Shown in pieces: positions 1 to 10,220 of a stretch of DNA of 38,272 nucleotides. The stretch's first letter is position 1; each line of letters opens with the position of its first letter. The notes under the pieces were generated by a model. It saw nothing but the letters and a program-made list of their open reading frames with translations. It did no database searches and was not told where the DNA came from. This DNA comes from Dimorphilus gyrociliatus. Taxonomy: Eukaryota; Annelida; Polychaeta; Dinophilidae. Position numbers and translations under genes: made by a program. Where the stretch lies: the NCBI GenBank assembly GCA_904063045.1, contig CAJFCJ010000121.1:1-38272 (forward strand), in the 5' to 3' direction.

Positions 1-1084
1 GTAATGGTGATCTGTGGCTGCATCACTCAATAACAGTCCAACAACATCCTACCAAGGTGCCCATGTTACAAGTGCAAACATTACCTTAACATTTAAACAC
101 CGTTATACTTTTGTTCTAACCAACTACCAGCAGGCATTTGATCTAGCAGATGAGCCAACTTGTAATATGAATCACAAGAAACCAAGACAATTACAGCTGA
201 TATCTATGAATTGACTTGGAAGAAATTGAAACAAGAGCAGTAAATGTCAAGTGTATCTAAGAACTAATTTTTACACTTACTATTTCTTTGGAGCAAAGAA
301 GAGGAGGATTGTTAACTCAGTTTCAAAGTAACTCATGATCAATGCAGACAGATGATAAAAGACAAACGATCTTTTCAAGGAAAACCTTTAATGGTGAAAA
401 GAAACACTTGGATCCACCAAGATCAGTTTCCTGCTGCTACACATGGCCAACAACGACCAAGGTGCTGGAATACACCACAATTATCCAGTTTGGCAAAGCA
501 TATTGGCAACCTCCTAATATGAAAATTACAACTAATCTGGACTACCTGGAAGATTGTTTACCAGGGCAGTCCTATTGTGAAACAGAAGAGGCAATTATTG
601 TCTTTAGGAACCTCAAGAATAATTAACACTTGGGCAACAATCACCATGGATAAAAATTAGCAACAGAATTAGTTGTATCAAATTTGCTGGTCACTATTCT
701 TGTCCAGGGTATTCTATTCTGGACATCCTTATCAAGATAAGTTTATTGATGGAATTGGTGGTCCTGGAACAAAAGTACTAGTACCATGGAGGAACAGAGT
801 TTAATACAGGAAACAAGCAAGGAACACCTATACAATTTGCTACAATATCAGAAGATTGGCAAAAATGAAGAAAAACGACTATTAAACTATCCAATAAAGT
901 TAAAGAACAAATTATACTATACAAGCGAAACAACCCTTACCAAGTCTTAACCAATGGTACAGAGAAACAAACACAAAGTATAAACTAATGAGAAATAAAG
1001 GCACACTCAAGGAAGTTGTGATATATCATCTACAAAACCCATTAGTCATCTTACTGGGAGCTGGATAACTATTATATCCAAGAA
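1..1084 (+). pseudogene. Degraded upstream part of env-like gene of an LTR retroelement
   Basis: Only short open stretches survive (14-214 and 342-626) between in-frame stops and frame changes. The 342-626 stretch has several cysteines and tryptophans in an extracellular-like composition and lies directly upstream of, and on the same strand as, the env-like ORF that starts at 1085. I infer that it is the decayed N-terminal half of the same envelope-like gene; I see no recognisable pol motif here. The window opens inside the element, so its 5' part is not visible. The function call depends on the neighbouring ORF and LTR rather than on a recognised domain. Confidence 0.45.
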
Positions 1085-2368
1085 ATGCTGCAAGCAGTCA
1101 ATTGGACAAGGGCAACAAGACAATCTGTCACGATTTCAAAATATGTATACAGTGAGAAAAGAATCAAAAAGAAGGTATTACCAACATTGGGCATATGGTA
1201 TAAAGGACCACCAGCCAGAGAATTTAAGATTACCTATGAAGGAATTTATTTTACTCTACACATGAGAATGGCTAAAAAGCAGATGAAGAAGGAAGCAAAA
1301 CTGAAACATAAGATAAGTAAAAACCCATACCACAAATTCCCATTGGAAATGAGAGAAGCTGCCCAAACATCTACCTTACTACATGGTATTGATTCAAATT
1401 TTAAGAATTTAAAAAAGTTTACCCAACAGCTGTCAAGTCTTCTCTGCAATCAATTTGTTCAAAGAAGCAGAATGATGGCATTACTAGCAAATTTGGATCC
1501 TCAATTGACCACAGTGTTAACAAATGAGTTGGGAATGCACAGTAGTCAGATGGGAGAATTAGCTATAATTAAACAATGTTCACCAATAGCCTCAACAGAA
1601 GTAGTTTGTGACTTAAGCATGATAAAAAAGAATAACAAATGTTCTCAATTTTTACTTGTCACCATGAACAACCTGCTTTTCCAAGTAGAACCAGTTACTC
1701 ATGTTTTACAGCAAGTCAATCCTGAAGAGATTACCTATAATGAGTGTAAGTTTAACAAGTTATTCTACAAAACAACTCACAACCCATTAAATCCTATAAG
1801 AAACCAACCAATGAAAGACAAAACATATGTGTATTATTCAGAAAGAGGATGCAGATTTCACACTGTGTCTGCAAAATCCATGCAGTTACATATCCACAAT
1901 CACCTTTCTGAACCAAAAATTGAAATTGCCAGATTAGCTGATCTACTCCACCATGGGGTAAAGAAGGATATTGCATACCAGCACTCAAAAATTAAGCAAG
2001 TTATCAGTTCACTGGAACAGAAGCAGGCAAGGTATGATAACATGGTCACTGTTGCAGAGAAAAATGGCATTGTACCCAATTTATCTGGAATTAAAAAGTT
2101 TTTCCATAGTTGGTACTATAAACCTGGGAAAACACTTTATGTTATCATACGAAATATTTGTTTGAGTATTGTAGTGTCAATGGTATGTATCATCATTTTC
2201 AACTATATTATTGGAAGAAGAAAACAAAGAGAAGAAATTGCTACCCCAAGTGAGAGCACAGATAACTCTCCTGAAAACCCAAAACTAATGAAACAAAGTT
2301 GTAGCTTTAGTCAACATCAAACTAATGAAGAAGAACAACCACCTGTAATTCTCATTAAATCAAGATGA
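1085..2368 (+). CDS. Env-like membrane glycoprotein, C-terminal part (LTR retroelement)
   Basis: A 427-aa ORF. Its first ~350 residues are polar with scattered cysteines and a helical, Q/K/E-rich stretch near residues 290-330. One clear hydrophobic membrane segment follows at about residues 353-377, then a short basic tail (RRKQRE) and a polar cytoplasmic end. The stop is 31 bp before a 3' LTR and just before a purine-rich tract. This is the position and topology of the env gene of Metaviridae/errantivirus-type elements, where the protein would sit in the membrane and mediate particle entry. I do not recognise the specific fusion-protein class. The upstream half is decayed (1-1084), so the start at 1085 is probably only the first Met after the last lesion and the copy is very likely non-functional. 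Confidence 0.6.
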   Translation: MLQAVNWTRATRQSVTISKYVYSEKRIKKKVLPTLGIWYKGPPAREFKITYEGIYFTLHMRMAKKQMKKEAKLKHKISKNPYHKFPLEMREAAQTSTLLHGIDSNFKNLKKFTQQLSSLLCNQFVQRSRMMALLANLDPQLTTVLTNELGMHSSQMGELAIIKQCSPIASTEVVCDLSMIKKNNKCSQFLLVTMNNLLFQVEPVTHVLQQVNPEEITYNECKFNKLFYKTTHNPLNPIRNQPMKDKTYVYYSERGCRFHTVSAKSMQLHIHNHLSEPKIEIARLADLLHHGVKKDIAYQHSKIKQVISSLEQKQARYDNMVTVAEKNGIVPNLSGIKKFFHSWYYKPGKTLYVIIRNICLSIVVSMVCIIIFNYIIGRRKQREEIATPSESTDNSPENPKLMKQSCSFSQHQTNEEEQPPVILIKSR

Positions 2369-2384
2369 AGGGACTCATCTTCAC

Positions 2385-2399
2385 AAAGAAGGGGGAAGT
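2385..2399 (+). other. Polypurine tract of LTR retroelement
   Basis: The run aaagaagggggaag immediately precedes the LTR that begins TGTAC at 2400. This is the expected place and composition for the plus-strand primer of reverse transcription. Confidence 0.75.
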
Positions 2400-3034
2400 T
2401 GTACAACTTTGGTTATATTTTACATGCTTGAACTCTATTATTTTATGCAACATATACATGTACATCTTAAAACCTACGCAAGAAAATGCTAAAACATTGG
2501 CCAAACATAAGTCTGATTAGTCAGCTTGAAGGTTCATCTTTAATTACCAATAAAGGTTTGGCCAAGTTATAATTTAATTAACTTGCCTAGGGTGTGGCCA
2601 AGTTATAATTCAATTAACCTTCCTAAATGTTGAACCTTGTAACATCCTGTTACTAAAGATAAATATGAACTACACATTTCGGCAACTGTAAAGTGATGAT
2701 TGGATGTCAGAGACAAACCTCAAAGTATATAAATCCTCATTATTCTCATTTGGCATGCAGCTTCCATCTGGACCCAAGGACCTGGGAAAATCATCTGGAA
2801 ACAACCTCCACTGGAACCATCCATCTACTCCTCAACATTGGAAGACAGTTTGGTAATTTGGCAACCTGCTATTACAAACTATCTACTCTGCTATTGAACT
2901 CTCATATTGTTACTTGCTTAAGTATTATTATTGCGAATAAACCATTTTAATTTAAACATTTGTTTAAAGGTTCGAGTAGAACCAGTATTGTTATAACTTG
3001 CAAACGCATAGATTTTGCCAGCAAGAGCAGTACA
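2400..3034 (+). repeat. 3' LTR (copy 1), 635 bp
   Basis: The segment begins TGTAC and ends GTACA, giving 5-bp inverted termini of the TG...CA type. It follows an env-like ORF and a polypurine tract. Almost the same sequence recurs at 22011-22639, where it is followed by a primer-binding site and a gag-like ORF, which fixes it as an LTR. It contains two copies of a motif around tggccaagttataatt and an aataaa at about 2936-2941. The short ORF at 2693-2950 lies wholly inside the LTR and recurs in the other copy, so it is not a host gene. Confidence 0.88.
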
Positions 3035-3206
3035 TTGATATAAAAAGGATATTTATTATGTTTTTATTATTTTAACTGTCAAAATGTCTATTTTTTTTCC
3101 TGATCAATATATTTTATGAAACTTTACATATTCTAATTTCAATTTTTACTTGGGAAGTTTTTAGCATATATTTTCAAAAAACAAAAACTAAAATATTTGT
3201 AAACAT
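3035..3206. other. AT-rich spacer
   Basis: I see no gene or repeat here. It lies between the LTR and the small minus-strand ORF. Confidence 0.5.
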
Positions 3207-3548
3207 TTAAGCTTCATCAATTGTAAAAAAGTAATCAACTGGCAACTTGTCTACTTGATTTGCAAGCAAAATTGACTTTAAACCTAAAACTGCATTAATG
3301 TTCAGAATAGTCTTTAGCATGTTATCCTTGATAGTTGTTGAAAATTGCAGTTGTTCTTCTTCCAATTCATCAATTATTACACTTAAGATGTCCCTGATTG
3401 AACTTAGAAAGAAGCAATATTGATGGATAAATTCATCATAAATCTCAGTAATCATGAGCTTGTGAATGTCATAGTATTCTATCAATTCAGGCAATAAATG
3501 ATTTACTTCTTGTATTAAATTAGTGATAGCTGATTGTAAAGAAGGCAT
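3207..3548 (-). CDS. Hypothetical helical protein, possibly a terminal exon
   Basis: A 113-aa ORF rich in leucine, isoleucine and acidic residues, probably all alpha-helical, with no signal peptide or membrane segment. I do not recognise it. On the minus strand the ATG at 3548 is directly preceded by a tract ending ttttttcaacag, a good splice acceptor, so the ORF may be the last exon of a spliced gene whose 5' part I cannot locate. Its composition resembles the helical N-terminal part of the ORF1 protein at 4148-5629, but I could not align the two. It may equally be a chance ORF. Confidence 0.35.
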   Translation of the reverse strand: MPSLQSAITNLIQEVNHLLPELIEYYDIHKLMITEIYDEFIHQYCFFLSSIRDILSVIIDELEEEQLQFSTTIKDNMLKTILNINAVLGLKSILLANQVDKLPVDYFFTIDEA

Positions 3549-4141
3549 CTGTTGAAAAAATATTGTTAATAAAATTACATCAGCAACTTTAATTATTACT
3601 TAACTGTAATGATGTTATTCACTTCTCTCAGTGATCCTAAGAGTCCAAAATCTCAATTGAATATAAAGTCTATGGAAGAATACATTTTACTTTATATAAA
3701 ATGAATTATTTTTCTTTCTAACTGATAGATATTTTTATAAAATAAAAGTAAAGTTTTCAAGCTTGGTTTAAATTTTTCACTAAATGTTAAAATTGAAAAT
3801 ATTTAACTGATTAAAAAAGTACAAAATATATTGCTTTGTAAACTCTTAAACTAATTTTAACATATTCAAGATTTTCAACAAAAAAGAAATAAAATTCATG
3901 TGGGAAAGTGTATATGGAATAATCTCATTATACCAGATTACATTACATAACATATCAGTGTTATATAATTCCTATAAAACATTTAAATTCAATCTAAAAT
4001 TTTCATTTTGTGTTTGTAAGTTGATTATCTCACATCAATACATTTCACCATTTTAAAGAAGCAATTGAAAATTAAAGGATATCTGTGGTATCTATTTATT
4101 GTTACTCTTATATATAAATTATTGAATATTTTAATATTGCA
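3549..4141. other. AT-rich spacer upstream of ORF1
   Basis: No coding signal was found. It ends with a good splice acceptor (tttaatattgcag at about 4129-4141) just before the ORF1 start, so a 5' exon or leader may lie in or before this stretch. Confidence 0.4.
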
Positions 4142-4147
4142 GTGAAT

Positions 4148-5629
4148 ATGAACATAAACCAGCAAGCTTACTTTTCAAAAGTAAGACCTTGGGTATTCCC
4201 AAATATGTTTGAAAAGAGGAGCATTGACATATCTCCAGAAAGAAATGATGAATTTGTGAAACAATTGACAAACCAACTTAACTTCATTGCAGGATTCATT
4301 TCAAAACAAAAGAAATCATATAATGAAATTGTTGATTTAAAGGCTGGTCTCTTTTTTAAAGATCGAGAAATGTTTACAAAAGAGGCAGAAGAGGAATGCA
4401 AAAAGAAATATGCAACATTTCAACAATCTTTACTTGACATCTATCAACAACAATGTGAAATGTTTCTTGATCTCAACAATTATGATAACCTGTTTATCTT
4501 TAAGAGATATGTCAATGATAGACAATTAAAGAAAGCTTTAAGTACTATAAAGAAGGAATACAGCTCTGAGGAAAATTTCAACAATTTTCAAGAAAAGGTT
4601 ATAGAATTTTTTTCAGAGGCTAATTCTTCTGCTTCTAATTCTCAAGAAGAAAATAAAATAAATAAAAATATTGAAGAAACAGAAACAGAGGAAACTGATA
4701 TACATAAGACTCTTGATAATCTACATTGTCCTGAAATAATTGAAAAGCAAAATGATAAAGAAAATACAACAGAAATAACTAATAATGACCAGTCAAACCA
4801 AGAAGCTACAATAGAAGAGTATGTTGAAATTGAACAAGAAGTTCATAGCAATAATGAGGAAATTGTAACAATTGTACCAATAAAGCATATTTCAAATGTT
4901 AGAAAGGAAGAAATACAAAAAATATTACAAGTAACTGATCATTCAAGAAAGTTTACAAACACTCAAGTTCTAAATAGAAATTATTACAACAGAGATTTGA
5001 AACTTTCTGAAATGTTTTCTAAAATTGGATTCAATTTTAAAACAGAAACTGAAGCAAAAAATCATGCAAAGCTTCTCAAACCAATAAAAGAAATAAATTC
5101 TGACATTATGATTTTGGGAAATAGCTCATTTAGAGATGTCAATATTAAAAATTTATGCTCTTTAAAACTATTAAATGATTTAGAGAACTACAGTTTAACA
5201 GTTGTTAACATCAGTAAATTGTTAGCAATAGATTTGGAAGAAATTGTTGGAAAATGGAACTTGGATTTTAAAATTCTTATTCTTCATGTAAACCTAAATG
5301 GAGTTGAAGTTGATAGTTTTTTAAATTTATTAAATGGAAAATTTACTGATTCCAAAAAAATCATATGCTCAATTCCTTACACAAATAGAGAACATATACC
5401 AAAACCAGAGGAATTTACAAAATTGCAGCAATTTGGTTTGAAAATATTGGATCTGACAAACTTGGAATCTTTGGGATATAAAGAAAATCCTACAGGAAAG
5501 TCAAAAGGGAAGCATTTAACAAAAACTGCACAGGAATTTTGTATCAACTTATGCCTAAAATGCTGTTCTGAAAGCTTAAATGGAAACCAGGTAGAAAATT
5601 TCTCTATTTACAACTTCAATAGCAAATAA
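4148..5629 (+). CDS. ORF1 of a Penelope-like element: coil plus degenerate SGNH/GDSL-like domain
   Basis: About 493-495 aa. Residues ~1-160 are helical and charged, ~160-260 form an acidic low-complexity linker (E/N/T-rich), and ~280-480 form a compact alpha/beta domain. That domain has alternating hydrophobic strands with GNSSFRDVN where SGNH/GDSL hydrolases carry the GDS block, HVNLNG where they carry the GxND block, and GKHLT near the end where the catalytic His block sits. The match is by pattern only, and the nucleophile and Asp are not convincing, so the domain may be inactive. The last ~36 bp overlap, in another frame, the start of the Penelope-like RT, so the two are probably one element. 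SGNH-type ORFs are known in some retroelements (CR1-type ORF1) and in rotifer Terminons. Related proteins occur at 14069-15153 and 21047-21568. An upstream ATG at 4148 follows a splice-acceptor-like tract. Confidence 0.6.
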   Translation: MNINQQAYFSKVRPWVFPNMFEKRSIDISPERNDEFVKQLTNQLNFIAGFISKQKKSYNEIVDLKAGLFFKDREMFTKEAEEECKKKYATFQQSLLDIYQQQCEMFLDLNNYDNLFIFKRYVNDRQLKKALSTIKKEYSSEENFNNFQEKVIEFFSEANSSASNSQEENKINKNIEETETEETDIHKTLDNLHCPEIIEKQNDKENTTEITNNDQSNQEATIEEYVEIEQEVHSNNEEIVTIVPIKHISNVRKEEIQKILQVTDHSRKFTNTQVLNRNYYNRDLKLSEMFSKIGFNFKTETEAKNHAKLLKPIKEINSDIMILGNSSFRDVNIKNLCSLKLLNDLENYSLTVVNISKLLAIDLEEIVGKWNLDFKILILHVNLNGVEVDSFLNLLNGKFTDSKKIICSIPYTNREHIPKPEEFTKLQQFGLKILDLTNLESLGYKENPTGKSKGKHLTKTAQEFCINLCLKCCSESLNGNQVENFSIYNFNSK

Positions 5630-6660
5630 GTACATTGTTAATTTAAGTAAATATGAAATTCCCAGAGATGTTGAGGAATTCTTAAATTTAGGTTTAAAGT
5701 TTACTTTTCACCAACAAAGTAAAAGCAATTGGCAAAAAATATCTACATTAAATTTAGAGGAATTTTTTAAAAGGTTGATTTTTGTTGATAAACATATTGA
5801 AGGTGAAAGTGAACCTTTAGTAAAAGATTGGAGACCAAAGAAACAAAAATCAGAATTAACACAATCATTTTCAAACATTTTTTTAGATGACTGTATAAAA
5901 GATTTTAAAATTGATTGTAAAAGGTATTTGAAACAATTTCAATTCAATAACATCAACAACCCTAAAAATAATAAAAACTTTAAACTCAACAATCAGACAC
6001 TAATGGAAAGTTTAAAATCATTTTTCTCATTAGACATTATAATAAAATCTTCTGACAAAGGATCATGCCTTGTTATTCAGAATAGAGAGGACTACTTAAA
6101 AATGTGCCAACATCTAATATCTGATGAAGAACAATATTGCCTTTTAACAAATGGACATGTTTTTACTAAACAAAATATTAAATACTATAAAGATCTACTG
6201 AAAAAGTATAAATATTGTATTGAAAGTAGTCACTTAAATGCACTATTGGACTCATTAAAAGATTGTAAACCAAGAAATTTCTATGCTCTTCCAAAAATTC
6301 ATAAGGAACAACAAACTGATTGGATTGTACCCTTTTCAATTCCAAAAGGCAGACCAGTAATTTCATGTTTAAATAGTGAAACTTATGAAATATCAAGATT
6401 TATTCACCATCTACTCTATCCAATAAGTAAACTTCATCCTTCTTTCATTGAAAATAGTACAGATATTTTACACCATCTTCAAGATTTAATAATACCAAAT
6501 GATGCCCTTCTAATTACAATGGATATAAAAAGTATGTTCTCTATAATTGATACACATTCTGGATTAAATGCTATTGAATATTTCCTTGAGAAATATTCAC
6601 CATTTGGAAAAGACAATCAGATATTCAAAGAATTTATAATCAATACTTTTTACAGAACTC
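5593..6660 (+). pseudogene. Penelope-like reverse transcriptase, 3'-truncated
   Basis: The frame is open from just after a TAG at 5590-5592. It has no ATG before the conserved N-terminal block (YIVNLSKYE then FLNLGLKFTF, the Penelope-type N-terminus). Further on come KSSDKGSCLVI with a downstream EDY, the motif FYALPKIHK, GRPVISCLNSETYE, and the palm motif A LLITMDIKSMFSI with its aspartate. These follow Penelope-like RT order. The frame then runs into the ~180-bp repeat at about 6640-6660, before motif B, the catalytic DD motif C, the thumb and any GIY-YIG endonuclease. It is therefore dead as it stands. Because there is no start codon and the frame overlaps the end of ORF1, an intact relative would need frameshifting or splicing from ORF1. 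Confidence 0.8.
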
Positions 6661-7173
6661 AATTCTCTCTTACAGTTCAAAAGTTATGGCACCATAAACT
6701 TTTCACTATTAAATATCATCTATACAGTTCATACAAAACATTTGTCATACAAAAAATAACTCTAATAAGATGTAGAACTTTCAAACTTGGTATAAAAATT
6801 ATAATTGGTACACTGATCACAAATCTTTTTACAGAATTCAATTATCTCTTATAGTTCAAGAGCTATGGTGTTGTAAAGTTTGGTTAATATTTTGGCATAA
6901 AAACTTATATAATAAATATTCATCATGTAAAAACTAACTTTGTTATTAATAAATGTACGAATTTGAAAATCGATATATAGCTCAATTTTGTTATGCTGAT
7001 GTCAAATCTTTTTACAGAATTCAATTATCTTTTGTGGTTCAAGAGTTATGGCACAGTAAAGTTTTGTCAGTATTTTGTCATTCAAGCCTATATAAGAAAT
7101 ATTCGTCATGTAAAAACTAACTTTGTTATTTGTAAATGTAGGAATTTGACATTTGGTATATAGCTCAATTTCG
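6640..7173 (+). repeat. Array of ~172-184-bp repeats (left part)
   Basis: The phrase aaatctttttacagaattca starts units near 6822 and 7006, and a diverged unit begins near 6645. Each unit continues with a ...gagttatgg phrase, a ...tattcgtcat phrase and ...tatagctcaattt. The array is interrupted at 7173 by MULE-A and resumes at 9938. Diverged units recur near 13846, 15578 and 16268, always downstream of ORF1-like sequence, so the repeats may be the 3' terminal repeats of the Penelope-like elements. Confidence 0.8.
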
Positions 7174-9937
7174 AATTATGGAGAAAACGTCCACTGGAGA
7201 AAACGTCCACTGGAGAAAACGTCCACTGATTGGAGAAAACGTCCACTGGAGAAAACGTCCACTGGTTGGAGAAAACGTCCACTATGTGAAGAATATATTA
7301 AAAAATACTTTTTCAAATTTAAATTTTTATTATTGATTTTGAGATATATCCAATACATTCCCATAATGCAATCACTTTTGGTAGCCATTTTGAAATCCAG
7401 ACAGGAAACAGTTCTGGGATCTTCTATGTTTTTCATGGAAAGTGAATATTGTGCATATTTCATCTACAATTTTTCAGAATTTTTTGCAGTTTGAAATATA
7501 TTTCACTATTGAAAACCATCAGACAAAACACAAACTTTAGAATTGATATCAGTAAGTTATAGAATATTGTGTTGAAATGATTTATTTATAAATTAGCTTT
7601 ATTTTTATAGCAGCCATTTTGTTTATCATTATTGTTAATTGTTTAATTTTTAAATTTATACAGTTGGTTATTGATAGAGATTCCAAATTGAACTTGGCAC
7701 CAATTTGTTACATTTGTGAAGAGAGAATATATGGAAGACAAAATCAAGAGAAATGTCAGCTTTGCTGTCATTTATTTAAAATACATAAAAAATGTTTGGA
7801 TTATAAAGGTTTGTTTAAGTTTTTTGTCACTATCCTTCCTTACAAATATGTTTTTATATTTTTTCACAGATCAATCATTTTATTGTAACATTTGCTGTGA
7901 CATATCAATGAAGAAATGCATTGTTGCACTTCAAAGGCTACCTTCTAGTGCATCTGCTAATGAAGAAATAAGACAAACACCAAATTTTGATACAGCAAAT
8001 AATAGAAATGAGCAAACTATTGTTTGTGAAAATCATTGTGGAAATTCAAGTGGAAATGATACAAATGGCAGTATTATGGAATCACACAATGTTTTAGTTG
8101 AAGATCTTCCAGCTCAGCAAAATAATATGATGGAAGTTTCATTTATAGTTTCTCCAAAATCAGATTGTGAGAAAGAAAGTTATTCATTTAAAATCTTAAA
8201 GGGAATGAGCCAGAAAGGAAAAGATTTGCTACTTTTCTACAATTTCTGCTACAATATTAAAGAAAAAAGAAACAAGACAACATTCTCGATATGCAGTGTT
8301 AGGAACAAAAGAAACAAATGTTCAGCAACAGTTAGTCAGCATGGGAACAGTTTTTATCCTGGAAAGTTATCCCATTCTCATGAAAGAGTACCTGATTTGG
8401 AACAAAAAATAATGATTAGGAATGAACTAAAAAATGCTTGTAATAAAGATATCAGTAGTTCAGGAAAACATTTAGCTGAAGATGTTCTGGTGAAACATTG
8501 TAGTTCTGGTGAAGTTATTCCATCTCTAGATAATTGTACAAGACTGGCAAACTGGACAAGAAAGAAGTTTAGACCAGCTGAACCTCAAAGTATTCACTTC
8601 AACTTGGCTAAAACTTTTATTCCTGATGATTTTTTACAAATGGATATACAAATGGAGAATGATAGAATACTAATATTTTCAACTACAAAGCAAATTGAAT
8701 TATTATCTAAAGGCAAAATATGGTTTATGGATGGCACATTTAAATGTGTGAAAGACCCTTTTTATCAACTTTTTTCTATTCATGGATTTATAAAAAAAAA
8801 TGGAGAAATAAAACAAATTCCAATGGCTTTTGCTTTTATGGGATCTAAGAGAAAGACAGCCTACAAGAAATTATTTAAGGTACAATAATTTTGCATTTTA
8901 AATTGAATAATCTAATTTGTTAAATTAACAGGCAATACAAGATTTAACAAATGGGCATAGCCCCAAAAAAGTTGTTGTAGACTTTGAAAAAGCTATTTGG
9001 AAAGCACTATCATTCACTTATCCTGAAGCAAACATTAAAGGGTGTGTTTTTCACTGGACACAGGCAATATACAGAAAGATTCAAGTAATACTTTAATTTA
9101 GTATTTGAGGTCTAGATAGAACTGACATATTTATTTCCAGGAATTAGGATTATGTAAGATGTACAAGGAGAAAAAAGCTGAATATAGAATCATGAAGAAA
9201 TTAATGGCATTACCATTCCTGCCCTCTGATCTGATAGAACCAACATTTAAGACTATTAAAGAAATAAGTCCTATTGAAATGAAGTCTCTATTGGAGTACA
9301 TTGAGACACAATGGATAAATGGATTTTATAAACCAGAGGTATGGTCTGTTTATGGTGAGGCTATAAGGACAAATAATGATCTTGAAGGATGGCATCACAG
9401 GCTTAACAAGAATCTTTGCTCTAACACTGCATTCTATTTGCTTTTAGATGAACTGAAAAGAGAGGCTGATCTGATAAAGCTATATAAAAAATTACTGAGT
9501 GAAAAGAAAATTTGTAGACAGCAAAGAAAAGCATATCAGAATATTCAGAGCAAAATATTCAGCTTATGGGAACAATTTGAAATTGCCTCAATTACCTCCC
9601 TGGACTTACTTGATAAAGCTTCTGACATTTATTCACCAGTTTAAAATACCTTTATTCTTTAATGTTGTTACACTGTTGTCAATCATTCTTGTTATATTGC
9701 TTCTTTTTGCTTAATCAATATATTAATATTTAAATATTTGTAATTCTTATTATTCATTTTTTCCTGTCAAATTGCTCTAAAAACTCCATCTATCAAATAT
9801 CTTATATCTTACTTTGAAGTTTTATAATGGACGTTTTCTCCAGTGGACGTTTTCTCCAAGCAGTGGACGTTTTCTCCAAACAGTGGACGTTTTCTCCAGT
9901 GGACGTTTTCTCCAGTGGACGTTTTCTCCTGTACCCC
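7174..9937 (+). mobile_element. MULE-A: complete Mutator-like element with arrayed termini
   Basis: The ends are two inverted arrays of a 16-bp unit: six copies of ggagaaaacgtccact (7180-7283) on the left and six copies of the reverse complement (9829-9930) on the right. The flanks carry the target duplication ctcaatttcg (7164-7173 and 9937-9946), of which 9 bp (tcaatttcg) is the usual MULE length. Joining the flanks restores an ordinary ~180-bp repeat unit such as the one near 6964-6990, which gives the pre-insertion site. Inside lies a spliced transposase gene (7694-9644). Confidence 0.9.
7694..9644 (+). CDS. MULE-A transposase (zinc-finger, FLYWCH-like, DDE), spliced
   Basis: Four or more exons join in phase: 7694-7808, 7870-8879, 8932-9084 and 9141-9644, with GT-AG introns of 61, 52 and 56 bp. 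The N-terminus has CxxC pairs of a PHD/RING-like zinc finger (CYICEERIYG, CQLCCHLF, CNICCD). A FLYWCH-like region follows around 8180-8400 (SQKGKDLL ... SHSHE). The catalytic core shows KIWFMDGTFK (first Asp), VVVDFEKAIWKAL (second Asp), GCVFHWTQA (the C/H motif of MULE transposases) and a helical C-terminal part with the NNDLEGWHHRLN block, a possible site for the third acidic residue. The relative at 26258 begins ATG GCA CCT at the position where this copy has TTG GCA CCA, so the start codon may be lost or lie in an upstream exon. Otherwise no stop or frameshift was seen. Confidence 0.85.
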
Positions 9938-10220
9938 TCAATTTCGTTACGCCGATGTCAAATCTTTTTACAGAATTCAATTATCTTTTGTGGTTCATGA
10001 GTTATGGAGCTGTAAAGTTTGGTCTATATTTTGGCTTATAAGCCAATACAAAATAATCGTCATACAAAAATTAACTTTGTTATTAATTAAGATAGAGTTT
10101 GGAAATTTTGTATATAGACTAATTTACACCTGACAATCCTAAATCTTTTTACAGAATTTAATTATCTTTTATCATTTTTGAGATATTTGGCATTAAAGTT
10201 TTGTATAATTTTAAAGCCAT
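9938..10220 (+). repeat. ~180-bp repeat array (right part)
   Basis: Units restart at about 9960 and 10140 with aaatctttttacagaatt. This continues the array broken by MULE-A at 7173. Confidence 0.75.

Noticed and set aside
2693-2950. 85-aa ORF, repeated at 22299-22556
   Set aside because: Both copies lie inside the LTRs at the same offset, and the conservation follows from the LTR.
9814-10133. ORFs at the right end of MULE-A
   Set aside because: They translate the ggacgttttctcc array and then the ~180-bp repeat.
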